A stretch of DNA of 64,000 nt from Bradyrhizobium xenonodulans (GCF_027594865.1 NZ_CP089391.1:1890501-1954500), one strand, 5' to 3'; counted from the stretch's first letter, positions 8,609-20,297 are shown. A program made the numbers and translations. The notes: generated by a model not told the origin, from the letters alone.

Positions 8609-8836
8609 TTGCGTGAACTGGTTCGAACCAACGATATGGTGCTGGTGTCGGCGATCGGCGCGCTGCTCGACGGCGCCAACATCCATCATCTGGTGCTGGA
8701 CCAGAACATGAGCATCATCGAGGGCTCGCTCGGCATCCTGCCGCGGCGGATCCTGGTCCACGAGGACGATGCCCAGGAGGCCAGGGAACTCCTCACCGAG
8801 GCCGGCCTCAGCCACGAACTGCGCGGCGATGATTGA
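8609..8836 (+). CDS. DUF2007 domain protein
   Basis: A 75-residue protein of the DUF2007 (putative signal-transducing) family. It carries the VLVSAIGALLDGANIHHLVLD and GILPRRILVHEDDAQEA patterns, which suggest a ferredoxin-like fold. A TTG start at 8609 is proposed because AGGAG lies 9 bases upstream and the family consensus begins at this LRELVRTND segment; another TTG at 8570 is weaker. The stop overlaps the next ATG by 8 bp (ATGATTGA), so it is translationally coupled to the methyltransferase-like gene. Confidence 0.8.
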   Translation: MRELVRTNDMVLVSAIGALLDGANIHHLVLDQNMSIIEGSLGILPRRILVHEDDAQEARELLTEAGLSHELRGDD

Positions 8837-9596
8837 GGTTTTAACAGACATCACCGAGGACGCCTTTCTCGGCGGGCGGCTGCGCTTGATGCAGAAGCGG
8901 TCCGGCCATCGCGCCGGCCACGATGCCATCCTGCTCGCGGCGGCGACGGAGGCGCGGGCGGGCAACCGCGTGGTCGATCTCGGCGCCGGCATCGGCGCGG
9001 CCGGGCTCGCGCTCGCCCGGCGCGTGCCCGGCATCGGGCTGAGCCTGGTCGAGATCGATCCGGAGCTGGCCGAGCTTGCGCGCGCCAATGCGGCGGCGAA
9101 TGCGATTGTCGCCGAGACGGTCGTGCTCGACGTCACGGCCGATGCGCAGGCGTTTGCGGCCCATGGCCTCGGGCCCGACAGCGTCGACGTGGTGTTGATG
9201 AACCCGCCCTTCAACGATCCGGCGCGACATCGCGGCTCGCCCGATCAGGCGCGCCACACCGCGCATGTCGCAACCGACGAGACTCTGAATGCATGGATAC
9301 ATGCAGCGCGGCGCATCCTCCGATCGAATGGCGCGCTGACCTTGATCTGGCGTGCAGATGGGATCGGCGAGGTTCTGGCAGCGCTGTCACGCGGCTTCGG
9401 GAGCCTCGCGATCCTGCCGGTTCACGGTGAAGCGGGCAGGCCCGCGATCCGCGTGCTGGTGCGCGCGGTCAAAGGCGGGCGGGCGCCGACGCGATTGCTG
9501 CCGGGCCTCATGCTCAACGACGAGACGAGCGTGCCGAAAAACGGAGTGAAGGATATTCTGGAGGGGCGGGCGGTGTTGCCGCTGGCGGAGTCGTGA
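8829..9596 (+). CDS. tRNA1(Val) (adenine-37-N6)-methyltransferase-like protein
   Basis: A 255-residue class I SAM-dependent methyltransferase. The SAM-binding loop VVDLGAGIGAAGLALA is at about residues 48-63, an acidic LVEIDPELAELA after it, and the N6-adenine-type catalytic motif NPPFNDP at about residues 127-133. The order and the start of the protein (TEDAFLGGRLRLMQKRSGHRAGHDAILLA) match the TrmN6/YfiC group that methylates A37 of tRNA-Val. The ATG at 8829 overlaps the upstream stop. The exact RNA substrate is inferred from family resemblance. Confidence 0.85.
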   Translation: MIEVLTDITEDAFLGGRLRLMQKRSGHRAGHDAILLAAATEARAGNRVVDLGAGIGAAGLALARRVPGIGLSLVEIDPELAELARANAAANAIVAETVVLDVTADAQAFAAHGLGPDSVDVVLMNPPFNDPARHRGSPDQARHTAHVATDETLNAWIHAARRILRSNGALTLIWRADGIGEVLAALSRGFGSLAILPVHGEAGRPAIRVLVRAVKGGRAPTRLLPGLMLNDETSVPKNGVKDILEGRAVLPLAES

Positions 9597-9600
9597 AAGC

Positions 9601-9699
9601 TTACTGGGGAAGCGATTCCGACTGCTGTTCCTGTGGCGTGGTCAGGCGGATCGCCATGAACAGCGCACCGATCAGCAGCATCAGCAGGTAGATTTTCAT
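9601..9699 (-). CDS. Small single-pass membrane protein (32 aa)
   Basis: A 32-codon gene: ATG at 9699, stop TAA at 9601-9603. The product is a hydrophobic helix (MKIYLLMLLIGALFMAIRL) followed by a short polar Gln/Ser tail. A CGGAG Shine-Dalgarno lies just upstream, and a good EcfG-type promoter (9731-9756) faces it. The translation signal, hydrophobic content and promoter together support a real gene. No function can be named. Confidence 0.62.
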   Translation of the reverse strand: MKIYLLMLLIGALFMAIRLTTPQEQQSESLPQ

Positions 9700-9730
9700 G
9701 GTGTTCTCCGCTGCCCCATTGCAGCCTCTC

Positions 9731-9756
9731 AACGGAGTTTCTGCAAAACACGTTCC
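9731..9756 (-). promoter_or_regulatory. EcfG-type general stress promoter (GGAAC-N17-CGTT)
   Basis: On the minus strand GGAAC (9756-9752) is followed after 17 bases by CGTT (9734-9731). This matches the alphaproteobacterial PhyR-EcfG general-stress consensus GGAAC-N16/17-CGTT exactly. It lies about 32 bp upstream of the 32-aa gene ATG at 9699. Confidence 0.65.
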
Positions 9757-9810
9757 GGGCACTTCCAATGACAGTCGCGTGATAAGAAATGGTTAATCAG
9801 AGGTAATGGC

Positions 9811-10719
9811 ATGGCCGAACAATTGAACGATCGTGAGGGTTCCGGCCTGGCCGACAAGCTCATGAAATTTTTGCCGGCCCGCTTCCGGCCCGGCACGGCC
9901 GTGGTGCCGGTGGTGCGGCTCTCGGGTGTGATTGGCGCGGTGACACCGCTGCGCCCGGGCATGTCGCTCGCGGGCGTCGCGCGGGTGCTGGAGCGGGCGT
10001 TTTCGTACCGGAACGCCAAGGCGGTGGCGCTGGTGATCAATTCGCCCGGCGGCTCGCCGGTGCAGTCGCGCCAGATCTATCTGCGCATCAAGCAGCTCGC
10101 GGCGGAGAAGAAACTGCCGGTGCTTGTATTCGTCGAGGACGTCGCGGCCTCAGGCGGCTACATGATCGCCTGCGCCGGCGACGAGATCATCTGCGATCCG
10201 TCCTCGATCCTCGGCTCGATCGGTGTGGTCGGCGGCAGCTTCGGCTTCCAGGAGGCGATCAAGCGGCTCGGCATCGAGCGGCGGCTCTACACCGCCGGCG
10301 CGCACAAGGCGATGCTTGACCCGTTCCTGCCGGAGAACCCTGACGACGTCGCCAAGCTCAAAGCGCTCCAGCGCGAGATCCACCAGATCTTCATTTCGCT
10401 GGTGAAGGAGAGTCGCGGCACGCGGCTGAAGGGCAGCGACGACACGCTGTTCACGGGCGAATACTGGGCCGGCGAGAGTTCGATCGCGCTGGGGCTCGCA
10501 GACAGCATCGGCGATCTCCGCTCAACTCTTCGTGCCCGCTATGGCGAGAAGGTTCTCACCCCCGTGATTGCCCAGCCGACCGGGCTGCTGTCCGGCCTTC
10601 TCGGGCGGAAATCGCCCGGTGCGGGGCAGCTTTCGGCCATGGAATCAATGGCCGGCCTGCCGGATGAGCTGATCTCGGCGGTCGAAACCCGCGCGATTTG
10701 GGCGAAATTCGGGTTCTAG
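9811..10719 (+). CDS. S49 family serine peptidase (SppA-like, short form)
   Basis: A 302-residue member of peptidase family S49 (signal peptide peptidase A). The nucleophile Ser is in ASGGYMIACAGDEI (about residue 114), and a candidate general-base Lys is in GAHKAMLDPF (about residue 166). The INSPGG motif is at about residue 77. It corresponds to a single SppA domain of bacterial half-length type. Unlike classical SppA, I see no convincing N-terminal membrane helix before VVPVVRLSGVIG, so it may be cytoplasmic or peripheral. The start ATG is the first in frame. Confidence 0.9.
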   Translation: MAEQLNDREGSGLADKLMKFLPARFRPGTAVVPVVRLSGVIGAVTPLRPGMSLAGVARVLERAFSYRNAKAVALVINSPGGSPVQSRQIYLRIKQLAAEKKLPVLVFVEDVAASGGYMIACAGDEIICDPSSILGSIGVVGGSFGFQEAIKRLGIERRLYTAGAHKAMLDPFLPENPDDVAKLKALQREIHQIFISLVKESRGTRLKGSDDTLFTGEYWAGESSIALGLADSIGDLRSTLRARYGEKVLTPVIAQPTGLLSGLLGRKSPGAGQLSAMESMAGLPDELISAVETRAIWAKFGF

Positions 10720-10823
10720 GCGGCACCCTCCCGCGCCATTTCGTCCGGGCGACGCCAATTGCGGCGCAGCCCGGTCTGCGCAAGAATGTGCGTGGGGGCT
10801 GAGCACTAGACAAGGATCGACAG

Positions 10824-11015
10824 ATGCCGCCGTTCGTCGCTTTCGCGGGCGTCCTGGGCGGGCTTGCCGTGGTCCGCTGGGCCTACAAGACCGCACTCCG
10901 CGTCAATCAGGAGCTGGAGGAGATGCGCCTGTCGCGCGTCGCTGAAGGCGCCCATATGGGGGATATCCAGACGCTGAAACGTGACCCCGTGACCGGAGCT
11001 TACCGGCCGGGTTAA
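10824..11015 (+). CDS. Small hypothetical membrane protein (63 aa)
   Basis: A 63-residue protein with one N-terminal hydrophobic helix (FVAFAGVLGGLAVVRWAY), a positively charged stretch, then a short acidic coiled segment (NQELEEMRLSRVAEG) and a KRDPVTGAYRPG tail. AAGGA lies about 8 bases before the ATG. Its topology suggests a short membrane anchor with a cytoplasmic tail. The tail pattern is seen in conserved alphaproteobacterial hypotheticals, but no function is known to me. Family A repeat copy 2 follows 19 bp later. Confidence 0.75.
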   Translation: MPPFVAFAGVLGGLAVVRWAYKTALRVNQELEEMRLSRVAEGAHMGDIQTLKRDPVTGAYRPG

Positions 11016-11034
11016 CTCTCGCCGCGCGCAAGGT

Positions 11035-11130
11035 GCCGTAGGGTGGGCAAAGCGAAGCGTGCCCACGCATCCTCGCTGTATCGGAAAGATGGTGGGCACG
11101 GCGCCAGTACGCCTTTGCCCACCCTACGCC
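11035..11130. repeat. Dispersed palindromic repeat, family A copy 2
   Basis: Same inverted-repeat unit and same orientation as at 3605: left arm GTAGGGTGGGCAAAGCGAAG, right arm GCCTTTGCCCACCCTACG. It lies between the 63-aa gene and glyQ, which run in the same direction, so here it is not a convergent-gene terminator. Confidence 0.9.
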
Positions 11131-11233
11131 AGTCCCCCAAGCCCCCGAACCCGCCCCCTTTGCCTTGATTCCCACTCCCGCCGTCGATACGGTCCCGCGC
11201 GATTCAAAACCCCCGCGAGAGCCTGATCTGACG

Positions 11234-12172
11234 ATGGACGCCTCATTGCCCGCCCATATGCGCCCGGAACGCTCGTTCCAGGGCTTCATCCTCGCGCTCC
11301 AGCGGTTCTGGGCCGAGCAGGGCTGCGTGATCCTGCAGCCCTACGACATGGAGATGGGCGCAGGCACCTTCCATCCGGCGACCACGCTGCGCGCGCTCGG
11401 GCCCAAGCCGTGGAACGCGGCCTATGTGCAGCCCTCGCGCCGGCCGAAGGATGGCCGCTACGGCGAGAACCCGAACCGGATGCAGCACTACTACCAGTTC
11501 CAGGTCATCATGAAGCCGTCGCCGCCGAACCTTCAGGAGCTGTACCTGAAGTCGCTCGCCGCGATCGGCATCGATTCCGCCGTGCACGACATCCGCTTCG
11601 TCGAGGACGATTGGGAGAGCCCGACGCTCGGCGCCTGGGGCCTGGGGTGGGAGTGCTGGTGCGACGGCATGGAAGTCAGCCAGTTCACCTATTTCCAGCA
11701 GGTCGCGGGCGTTGAATGCGCGCCGGTCGCGGGCGAGCTCACCTACGGGCTCGAGCGCCTCGCGATGTATGTGCAGGGCGTCGATCGCGTCTACGACCTC
11801 AATTTTAATGGCCGCGACGGCGATGCCAAGGTCACCTATGGCGACGTCTTCCTGCAGGCCGAGCGGGAATATTCGAAGCACAATTTCGAAGTCGCCGACA
11901 CCGCGATGCTGTTCGAGCAGTTCAAGATGGCGGAAGCGGCCTGCAAGAAATATCTCGACGCCGGATGGCGCGAAGGCGGCAACCGGAGGCAGCACCTGAT
12001 GGCGCTGCCGGCCTATGACCAGTGCATCAAGGCGAGCCACGTCTTCAACCTGCTCGATGCGCGCGGCGTGATCTCGGTGACGGAGCGCCAGAGCTACATT
12101 TTGCGCGTCCGCGAATTGGCAAAAGCCTGCGGCGAGGCCTGGATCCATACTGAAGCGGGCGGAGCGGCCTGA
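11234..12172 (+). CDS. glyQ: Glycyl-tRNA synthetase alpha subunit
   Basis: A 312-residue catalytic alpha subunit of the heterotetrameric bacterial glycyl-tRNA synthetase, which activates glycine and charges tRNA-Gly. Hallmarks are [25 protein letters not shown] near the N-terminus, [25 protein letters not shown], and the class II motif region [19 protein letters not shown]. The ATG at 11234 is preferred over an in-frame TTG at 11165 because homologues begin just before RSFQGF. The stop shares its last base with the glyS start (TGATG), so the pair is translationally coupled. Confidence 0.97.
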   Translation: MDASLPAHMRPERSFQGFILALQRFWAEQGCVILQPYDMEMGAGTFHPATTLRALGPKPWNAAYVQPSRRPKDGRYGENPNRMQHYYQFQVIMKPSPPNLQELYLKSLAAIGIDSAVHDIRFVEDDWESPTLGAWGLGWECWCDGMEVSQFTYFQQVAGVECAPVAGELTYGLERLAMYVQGVDRVYDLNFNGRDGDAKVTYGDVFLQAEREYSKHNFEVADTAMLFEQFKMAEAACKKYLDAGWREGGNRRQHLMALPAYDQCIKASHVFNLLDARGVISVTERQSYILRVRELAKACGEAWIHTEAGGAA

Positions 12173-14409
12173 TGCCCGATCTTTTGCTTGAACTGTTCTC
12201 GGAAGAAATTCCCGCGCGCATGCAGGCCAAGGCGGCCGACGATCTGCGCCGTCTGGTCACCGACAAGCTCGTCGCCGAAGGCCTCGTCTACGAAGGCGCG
12301 AAGGCCTTCGCGACGCCGCGCCGCCTCGCGCTCACCGTGCACGGCATCCCCGCGCGCCAGCCTGACCTCAAGACCGAACGCCGCGGCCCGAAAGTCGGCG
12401 CGCCCGATGCGGCCGTACAGGGCTTTCTGAAGGCGACGGGTCTGAAGACGCTGGACGAGGCCAAGATCCAGCGCGACCCCAAGGGTGATTTCTACATCGG
12501 CTTGATCGAGAAGCCCGGCCGTGACGCGATCGACGTGCTCGCGGAAATCCTGCCCGTCATCATCCGCACCTTCCCCTGGCCGAAATCGATGCGCTGGGGC
12601 GCGCGCTCCGGCAAGCCGGGCTCGCTGAGCTGGGTGCGCCCGCTGCACGCGATCACCGCGACCTTCGGGCTCGAGACGGAAGCGCCCGATGTCGTGAAAT
12701 TCGAGGTCGACGGCATCGCGACCGGCCAGACCACCTACGGCCATCGCTTCATGGCACCGGATGCGATCAACGTGCGCCGCTTCGAGGACTACGAAGCGAA
12801 GCTGAAGGCTGCAAAAGTCATCCTCGATCCGCAGGCGCGCAAGGACATCATCTTCGCCGACGCCAAGGAGCTGACCTTCGCGCAAGGCTTCGAGCTGGTC
12901 GAGGATCAGGTGCTGCTCGACGAGGTCTCGGGCCTGGTCGAATGGCCCGTCGTCATGATGGGTTCGTTCGAGCCGGAGTATCTCGCGATCCCCGAAGAGG
13001 TGATCCGCGCCACCATCCGCAACAACCAGAAGTGCTTCGTCGTTAGGGATGCCAAGACGGGCAAGCTGACCAACAAGTTCGTCCTCACCGCCAATATCGA
13101 GGCACCGGACGGCGGCAAGACCATCGTCGCCGGCAACGAGCGCGTGATCCGTCCGCGTCTGTCGGACGCGAAGTTCTTCTACGAGACGGATCTGAAGACG
13201 AAGCTTGAGGATCGTCTGCCGAAGTTCGAGCAGATCGTGTTTCACGAGAAGCTCGGCACGCAGGCTGAGCGCATCGCGCGTATCGAACGTCTCGCTGCCG
13301 AGATCGCGCCGCTGGTTGGCGCTGACGTCGCGAAAGCCAAGCGCGCCGCGCAACTTGCAAAGGCGGATCTGCTGACTGAAGTCGTCGGCGAATTCCCCGA
13401 GGTTCAGGGTTTGATGGGGAAATACTACGCACTGGCCCAAGGCGAGGATGCTTCCGTCGCTGCCGCCTGCGAGGAACACTATAAGCCTCAGGGACCGAAC
13501 GATCGAGTGCCGACCGATCCGGTGAGCATTGCGGTGGCGCTCGCCGACAAGATCGATATGCTCGTCGGCTTCTGGGCCATCGACGAGAAGCCGACGGGCA
13601 GCAAAGATCCTTATGCCCTTCGTCGGGCAGCGCTGGGTGTGATCCGCATTATCGTGGAGAACGGACTGCGGTTAGAATTGCATGACCTTTTTACGTTGGC
13701 TGATATCGAGGTCCTGCTGGATGTCAAAGGGGTGAAGGTCGGTCGGCAACAGGTATCTCTGGACGAACTGGAAAAGGAGGGTTTCCTCTCTCATGAAAGT
13801 GCTGTCCGCATGCGTATGAAGTTGGTCGACAAGCTATTTTCTGATGAAGCTTCAGAAAAGGAGGCCGATGAGGCAGTCGGCCGACTGTTCAACCTTCTCG
13901 ATTTCCACGTGGATCGATTGGAAGCGCAATTCCGCACCACCGTTCGCTCTGACCTAGTGCGAGCCGCTTTGGCGATCCAACTTGAAGATGATTTGGTCCG
14001 GATGTCGCGTCGCGTCGAGGCACTCGGAAAATTCCTCGAGTCCGATGACGGCAAGAACCTGCTGGCCGGCACTAAGCGCGCCAGCAACATCCTCTCGATC
14101 GAAGAGAAGAAGGACAAGCGCACATTCGACGGCGCGCCGGATGCTGCGCTCTACAGCCTCATTGAGGAGAAGGCGCTGGCCAAGGCAATCGGCGAGGTGA
14201 AGGCGGAAGCCAGCGCCGCCGTTGCCAAGGAAGATTTTGCCGCCGCGATGAGCGCGATGGCAAAGCTGCGTCCGCCGGTCGATGCGTTCTTCGACAAGGT
14301 TCGCGTCAATGACGACGATGCGAAGGTGCGCGAGAACCGCCTGAAGCTGCTGGGCGAGATCCGCAGTGCCACGCGTGCGGTGGCGGATTTCTCGAAGATC
14401 CAGGATTGA
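12172..14409 (+). CDS. glyS: Glycyl-tRNA synthetase beta subunit
   Basis: A 745-residue beta subunit that recognises tRNA-Gly and pairs with GlyQ. The N-terminus [17 protein letters not shown] and the internal [17 protein letters not shown] and [13 protein letters not shown] motifs are typical. The C-terminal third has the anticodon-binding-like helical region. The length is within the family range of about 690-750. Between about 13620 and 14000 the codon choice is visibly less GC-rich than in the rest of the gene, although the frame stays open. The alpha and beta genes overlap by 1 bp. Confidence 0.97.
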   Translation: MPDLLLELFSEEIPARMQAKAADDLRRLVTDKLVAEGLVYEGAKAFATPRRLALTVHGIPARQPDLKTERRGPKVGAPDAAVQGFLKATGLKTLDEAKIQRDPKGDFYIGLIEKPGRDAIDVLAEILPVIIRTFPWPKSMRWGARSGKPGSLSWVRPLHAITATFGLETEAPDVVKFEVDGIATGQTTYGHRFMAPDAINVRRFEDYEAKLKAAKVILDPQARKDIIFADAKELTFAQGFELVEDQVLLDEVSGLVEWPVVMMGSFEPEYLAIPEEVIRATIRNNQKCFVVRDAKTGKLTNKFVLTANIEAPDGGKTIVAGNERVIRPRLSDAKFFYETDLKTKLEDRLPKFEQIVFHEKLGTQAERIARIERLAAEIAPLVGADVAKAKRAAQLAKADLLTEVVGEFPEVQGLMGKYYALAQGEDASVAAACEEHYKPQGPNDRVPTDPVSIAVALADKIDMLVGFWAIDEKPTGSKDPYALRRAALGVIRIIVENGLRLELHDLFTLADIEVLLDVKGVKVGRQQVSLDELEKEGFLSHESAVRMRMKLVDKLFSDEASEKEADEAVGRLFNLLDFHVDRLEAQFRTTVRSDLVRAALAIQLEDDLVRMSRRVEALGKFLESDDGKNLLAGTKRASNILSIEEKKDKRTFDGAPDAALYSLIEEKALAKAIGEVKAEASAAVAKEDFAAAMSAMAKLRPPVDAFFDKVRVNDDDAKVRENRLKLLGEIRSATRAVADFSKIQD

Positions 14410-14415
14410 GGCGGG

Positions 14416-14455
14416 ATAAAAATGCCCCGCCCGGCGGGGGGAGACCGGGCGGGGC
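14416..14455 (-). terminator. Rho-independent terminator (minus strand)
   Basis: An 11-bp perfect GC stem: GCCCCGCCCGG at 14424-14434 pairs with CCGGGCGGGGC at 14445-14455. Read on the minus strand it is followed by ATTTTTAT. It would terminate the DUF1236 gene transcript. On the plus strand it lacks the T-run, though it may still slow glyS read-through. Confidence 0.75.
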
Positions 14456-14457
14456 CT

Positions 14458-14511
14458 GATGTCCGACTACGCGATGCGCGTCAGCCTGATTGATGTGACG
14501 CGCCGGACATC
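14458..14511. repeat. Nested inverted repeat
   Basis: The outer arms GATGTCCG (14458-14465) and CGGACATC (14504-14511) enclose inner arms GCGCGTCA (14476-14483) and TGACGCGC (14496-14503). All pair perfectly. It lies between the terminator and the DUF1236 stop codon. Its function is unknown; it could be an RNA stem at the end of either transcript. Confidence 0.6.
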
Positions 14512-14530
14512 GAGTTGAACTCGTATTGAA

Positions 14531-14884
14531 CTAGTCCATCACCTCGACGATCCGCCGCGAGCGCGGCTCGACCAGCACGGTCTCGCCGTTCACGACGGTG
14601 TAGCGGTAGGTGGTGGCGCCGAAACGCTGCGGCACGTCATAATAGGTGACGCCGCTTTCGGGTAAGGTGGCGCCGACCACCACGCGATCCGGAATACGGA
14701 AGGCCGGCACACGTTGTTCGACGACATAGTCGCGGAAGGCCGGCCGCTGCTCGACCGTGATGGTCGGGCCGCTGTCGACCACGGCGGGTGCGCGTCCCAC
14801 CGTGACATCGCTTTGCGCCTGCGCCGCAAGGGGCGAGCCGATCGCAACGCAGAGCGCGGCTAGGGCAAGAATCCTGTTCCGCAT
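14531..14884 (-). CDS. DUF1236 family periplasmic protein
   Basis: A 117-residue protein with an N-terminal signal peptide (MRNRILALAALCVAIGS, cleavage near AAQAQ). It ends in the DUF1236 pattern: LPESGVTYYDVP then YRYTVVNGETVLVEPRSRRIVEVMD. The domain occurs in many rhizobial secreted proteins of unknown role. The ATG at 14884 is chosen over a TTG two codons upstream because GGAG is about 7 bases before it. It is monocistronic and ends in front of the minus-strand terminator. Confidence 0.85.
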   Translation of the reverse strand: MRNRILALAALCVAIGSPLAAQAQSDVTVGRAPAVVDSGPTITVEQRPAFRDYVVEQRVPAFRIPDRVVVGATLPESGVTYYDVPQRFGATTYRYTVVNGETVLVEPRSRRIVEVMD

Positions 14885-15107
14885 GGGCAACTCCTTCGAG
14901 ACGTTTTTCGGGAAGCGCCAGTGGCGCGACCCGTTGCCAATGCTGCGACGCGTGCGATGTTCCGGAAAACAGCCGCCGCATTCGCGGCATTTTCGGGCAG
15001 TTTTCGCGAAGCCGGGAACTCGCTCGCCTCTTGGACGTCTCTACCCGCGGAACCCCCTCCGCTATGATCCGCCAGCGATTCGCCTCACCTCCACGGAAAG
15101 ATAGTTC

Positions 15108-15263
15108 ATGCACATCACCGTCGCCCACATCTCGCCGCTTCTGTCGCTGCTTGCGGGCGTGCTCATTCTGATCATGCCGCGCCTGCTCAACCTGATCGTC
15201 GCGATCTTTCTCATCATAAATGGTGCGATCGGACTCGGTTTGTTGAAGTGGCTCCATCTCTAG
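15108..15263 (+). CDS. DUF3096 small membrane protein (51 aa)
   Basis: A 51-residue protein of two hydrophobic helices with an MPRLLNL turn (SPLLSLLAGVLILIMPRLLN, then IVAIFLIINGAIGLGLL), matching the DUF3096 family of small membrane proteins. The coding region is complete, from ATG 15108 to TAG 15261-15263. CGGAAAG precedes the ATG. A possible imperfect EcfG-type promoter (GGAAC-N16-CGTC) lies at 15015-15039. Function unknown. Confidence 0.72.
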   Translation: MHITVAHISPLLSLLAGVLILIMPRLLNLIVAIFLIINGAIGLGLLKWLHL

Positions 15264-15359
15264 GCCTTCATTTTCCGGAACTCTTCGACTTGCGCGGGCC
15301 TGCTCAAAGTGGTGTAAGGCGCGCGATTTCCCATTCCTCTCGCAGGTTGTGTGCAAGCT

Positions 15360-18308
<2,949 letters not shown>

Positions 18309-18333
18309 GCCGAAGTGAAATGTTGAACGCGAA

Positions 18334-18361
18334 GAGGCGGGGCCAAACCCCGCCTCTTTTC
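18334..18361 (+). terminator. Rho-independent terminator of ppdK
   Basis: A perfect 9-bp stem, GAGGCGGGG (18334-18342) with CCCCGCCTC (18348-18356), has a 5-base loop and is followed by TTTTC. It lies 25 bp after the ppdK stop. Confidence 0.88.
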
Positions 18362-18410
18362 ATTTGCACACCGCTCGCGCCGCACCGTCATTGCGAGCGC
18401 CACACACTCG

Positions 18411-18513
18411 CTGTCATCGCCCGGCTTGACCGGGCGATCCAGTACTCCGAGGCGGGAGTGATTGAATCGAGAAGCCGCGGCGTACTGGATTCCCCGCCTT
18501 CGCGGGGAATGAT
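18411..18513. repeat. Dispersed palindromic repeat, family C copy 1
   Basis: Inverted repeat with a TGTCATCGCCCGGC hairpin, GCGATCCAGTACTCC on the left, and GCGTACTGGATTCCCCGCC then TTCGCGGGGAATGATAG on the right. It is preceded at 18385-18400 by a family-B-like arm, GTCATTGCGAGCG. It resembles 41711-41814. The rest of the gene-free stretch to 18814 (18514-18814) has a small hairpin TACCGC/GCGGTA near 18619-18640 and presumably the hydrolase promoter; I see nothing else in it. Confidence 0.85.
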
Positions 18514-18814
18514 AGCGATGATGGGGAAGCGCATCGTGCAGCACCGGGAACCAAACACGCGTCCCGTAGTGGTACGCGCCGTCAAGAGTTCCTTCACCAT
18601 TCGCATTGACCGATTGTTTACCGCTTCAAATGAGGCGGTATTTACCAATGCGCATCATCGCCCCGTGAAAACACCTGCAATCGCTTGAGTGTGCCGCGCG
18701 CGCAACGCCGATTAACGCCCCGGCAACCTAAATTAGATACTTACGATAAAGATCGAATTGCACGGATGTACTGCGGCTCGATCCTTCGAGTGTAAGCGTA
18801 GCGTGAGCGTATCG

Positions 18815-20263
18815 ATGTCTGTGTTGCGTAACCATCCGAAGGGCGCGCGGTTCGCGTCCTTCGGAATCGGTCTCTGCATCTTCGCATTGATGCCGAGAGA
18901 GACCGGCTATCAGGACATTTCGTCGTTGCTGGCGCGTCAGCCCGGCGTCGCCGAGCGTTGGCAGAAGCAGGTCTTCTCCGCAGCGTCCTCGATCCAGCTC
19001 GCCACCTACAGCTTTTCCCGGCCGATCGGCACCTCGGTTCCGCAGAGCGCGATGGTCCGCCTCGCGAGCCTCGACGGCCGCGACATCACCGGTGCGATCG
19101 GCCGCAATCCGGCGCTGCAGGCGCCGCCGCGTTACCAGGCCGCCGATTTTCCCAAGGTCGATCGCTCCATGAAGGGTGATCGCCTCGCAAGCGTCACACC
19201 CACGCAGGCTCCCGAAACGACCGCGCCATCCGTAGCACCGGAGAATCCCGCGACATCGAACAGCTCGGTGTTCGGCGCCAAGACTGCCGCGCTGCCACAA
19301 GCCATGTCGCCGGAGTCCGCGGCCGCGCTCGATCCCGAGCTTGCGGAAGCATTGCGCGCGCCGCCGCTGCCACAATATGCCAATCCGCCGCAAGCCAGTG
19401 ACGCCGCGCGCGCGTTCGCGGTCGAGCCGCTTGAAGCGCTGAAGCAGGCGACCATTCCGGCCGCGCCGCCGCGCGATCCGTTCCGCGTCAAGACCTCGAG
19501 CCTGTTCTTCGGCAGCTCCTCGCTCGGCGGCAGCCTCGAGAGCATCGAAAGCTGGCAGCCCGGCGCCGAGCCGCTGATCGTGACGCCCGACCCTGATCTG
19601 AAGGTGACGGCCTCGCTGACGCCGCCGACGGAGGCGATCGCCAAGGACATCGAAAGCGGCGAGAGCGTCGCGCCGAAGGGCGAGGTCAACGCCGACAACC
19701 AGCGCGCCAGATCGCCGGCCGAGCGGCTCGCGCTCGACGACAAGTCGCGCGCGAAGTCCGAGAAGTGCCTCGCTGAAGCCGTCTATTTCGAATCGCGCGG
19801 CGAGGCCGTGCGCGGCCAGATGGCGGTCGCGCAGGTCGTGATGAACCGCGTGTTCTCCGGCAAATATCCCGACACCGTGTGCGGTGCGGTCTATCAGAAC
19901 AAGCACCGCCATTTGGCCTGCCAGTTCACCTTCGCCTGCGACAACAATGCCGACGTCATCCGCGAGCCGGAGATGTGGGAGCGCGCCAAGAAGATTTCGA
20001 AGGCGATGCTCGACGGCCAGATCTGGTTGCCCGAGGTCGGCAAGTCCACGCACTATCACGCCTACTGGGTCCGCCCGTCCTGGGTCGCCGAGATGAAGAA
20101 GATGTACAAGACCGGCGTGCACACCTTCTATCGTCCGCGCGCCTGGGGCGACGGCAGCGAAGAACCGAGCTGGGGCACCCCGGCCCAGACCGCAGCCCTC
20201 TCCGCCGAGCTCGCGCAGGAAGCCAAGAGCTCCGCCGAGATGGGTGCGAGCGAGCGAAGGTAG
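18815..20263 (+). CDS. SleB-type cell wall hydrolase
   Basis: About 482 residues. After a short N-terminal hydrophobic segment (FASFGIGLCIFALM) comes a long low-complexity Ala/Pro/Ser region to about residue 310. It ends in a Hydrolase_2 (SleB/CwlJ) domain at about residues 325-460, with the signature CLAEAVYFESRGE, GQMAVAQVVMNRV and THYHAYWVRPSW. SleB-type enzymes cleave peptidoglycan glycan strands as lytic transglycosylases. In a non-sporulating bacterium this means envelope remodelling. The ATG at 18815 is preferred over a TTG at 18758. An Ala/Glu-rich tail closes the protein. Confidence 0.9.
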   Translation: MSVLRNHPKGARFASFGIGLCIFALMPRETGYQDISSLLARQPGVAERWQKQVFSAASSIQLATYSFSRPIGTSVPQSAMVRLASLDGRDITGAIGRNPALQAPPRYQAADFPKVDRSMKGDRLASVTPTQAPETTAPSVAPENPATSNSSVFGAKTAALPQAMSPESAAALDPELAEALRAPPLPQYANPPQASDAARAFAVEPLEALKQATIPAAPPRDPFRVKTSSLFFGSSSLGGSLESIESWQPGAEPLIVTPDPDLKVTASLTPPTEAIAKDIESGESVAPKGEVNADNQRARSPAERLALDDKSRAKSEKCLAEAVYFESRGEAVRGQMAVAQVVMNRVFSGKYPDTVCGAVYQNKHRHLACQFTFACDNNADVIREPEMWERAKKISKAMLDGQIWLPEVGKSTHYHAYWVRPSWVAEMKKMYKTGVHTFYRPRAWGDGSEEPSWGTPAQTAALSAELAQEAKSSAEMGASERR

Positions 20264-20271
20264 GACTCTTG

Positions 20272-20297
20272 CCTCACCCCGCAAGAGCGGGGCGAGG
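20272..20297. terminator. Hairpin between convergent genes
   Basis: CCTCACCCCGC (20272-20282) pairs with GCGGGGCGAGG (20287-20297) around an AAGA loop, with one C-A mismatch. It lies between the convergent hydrolase and nadC stops. There is no T-run, so it is only a possible bidirectional terminator. Confidence 0.5.
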
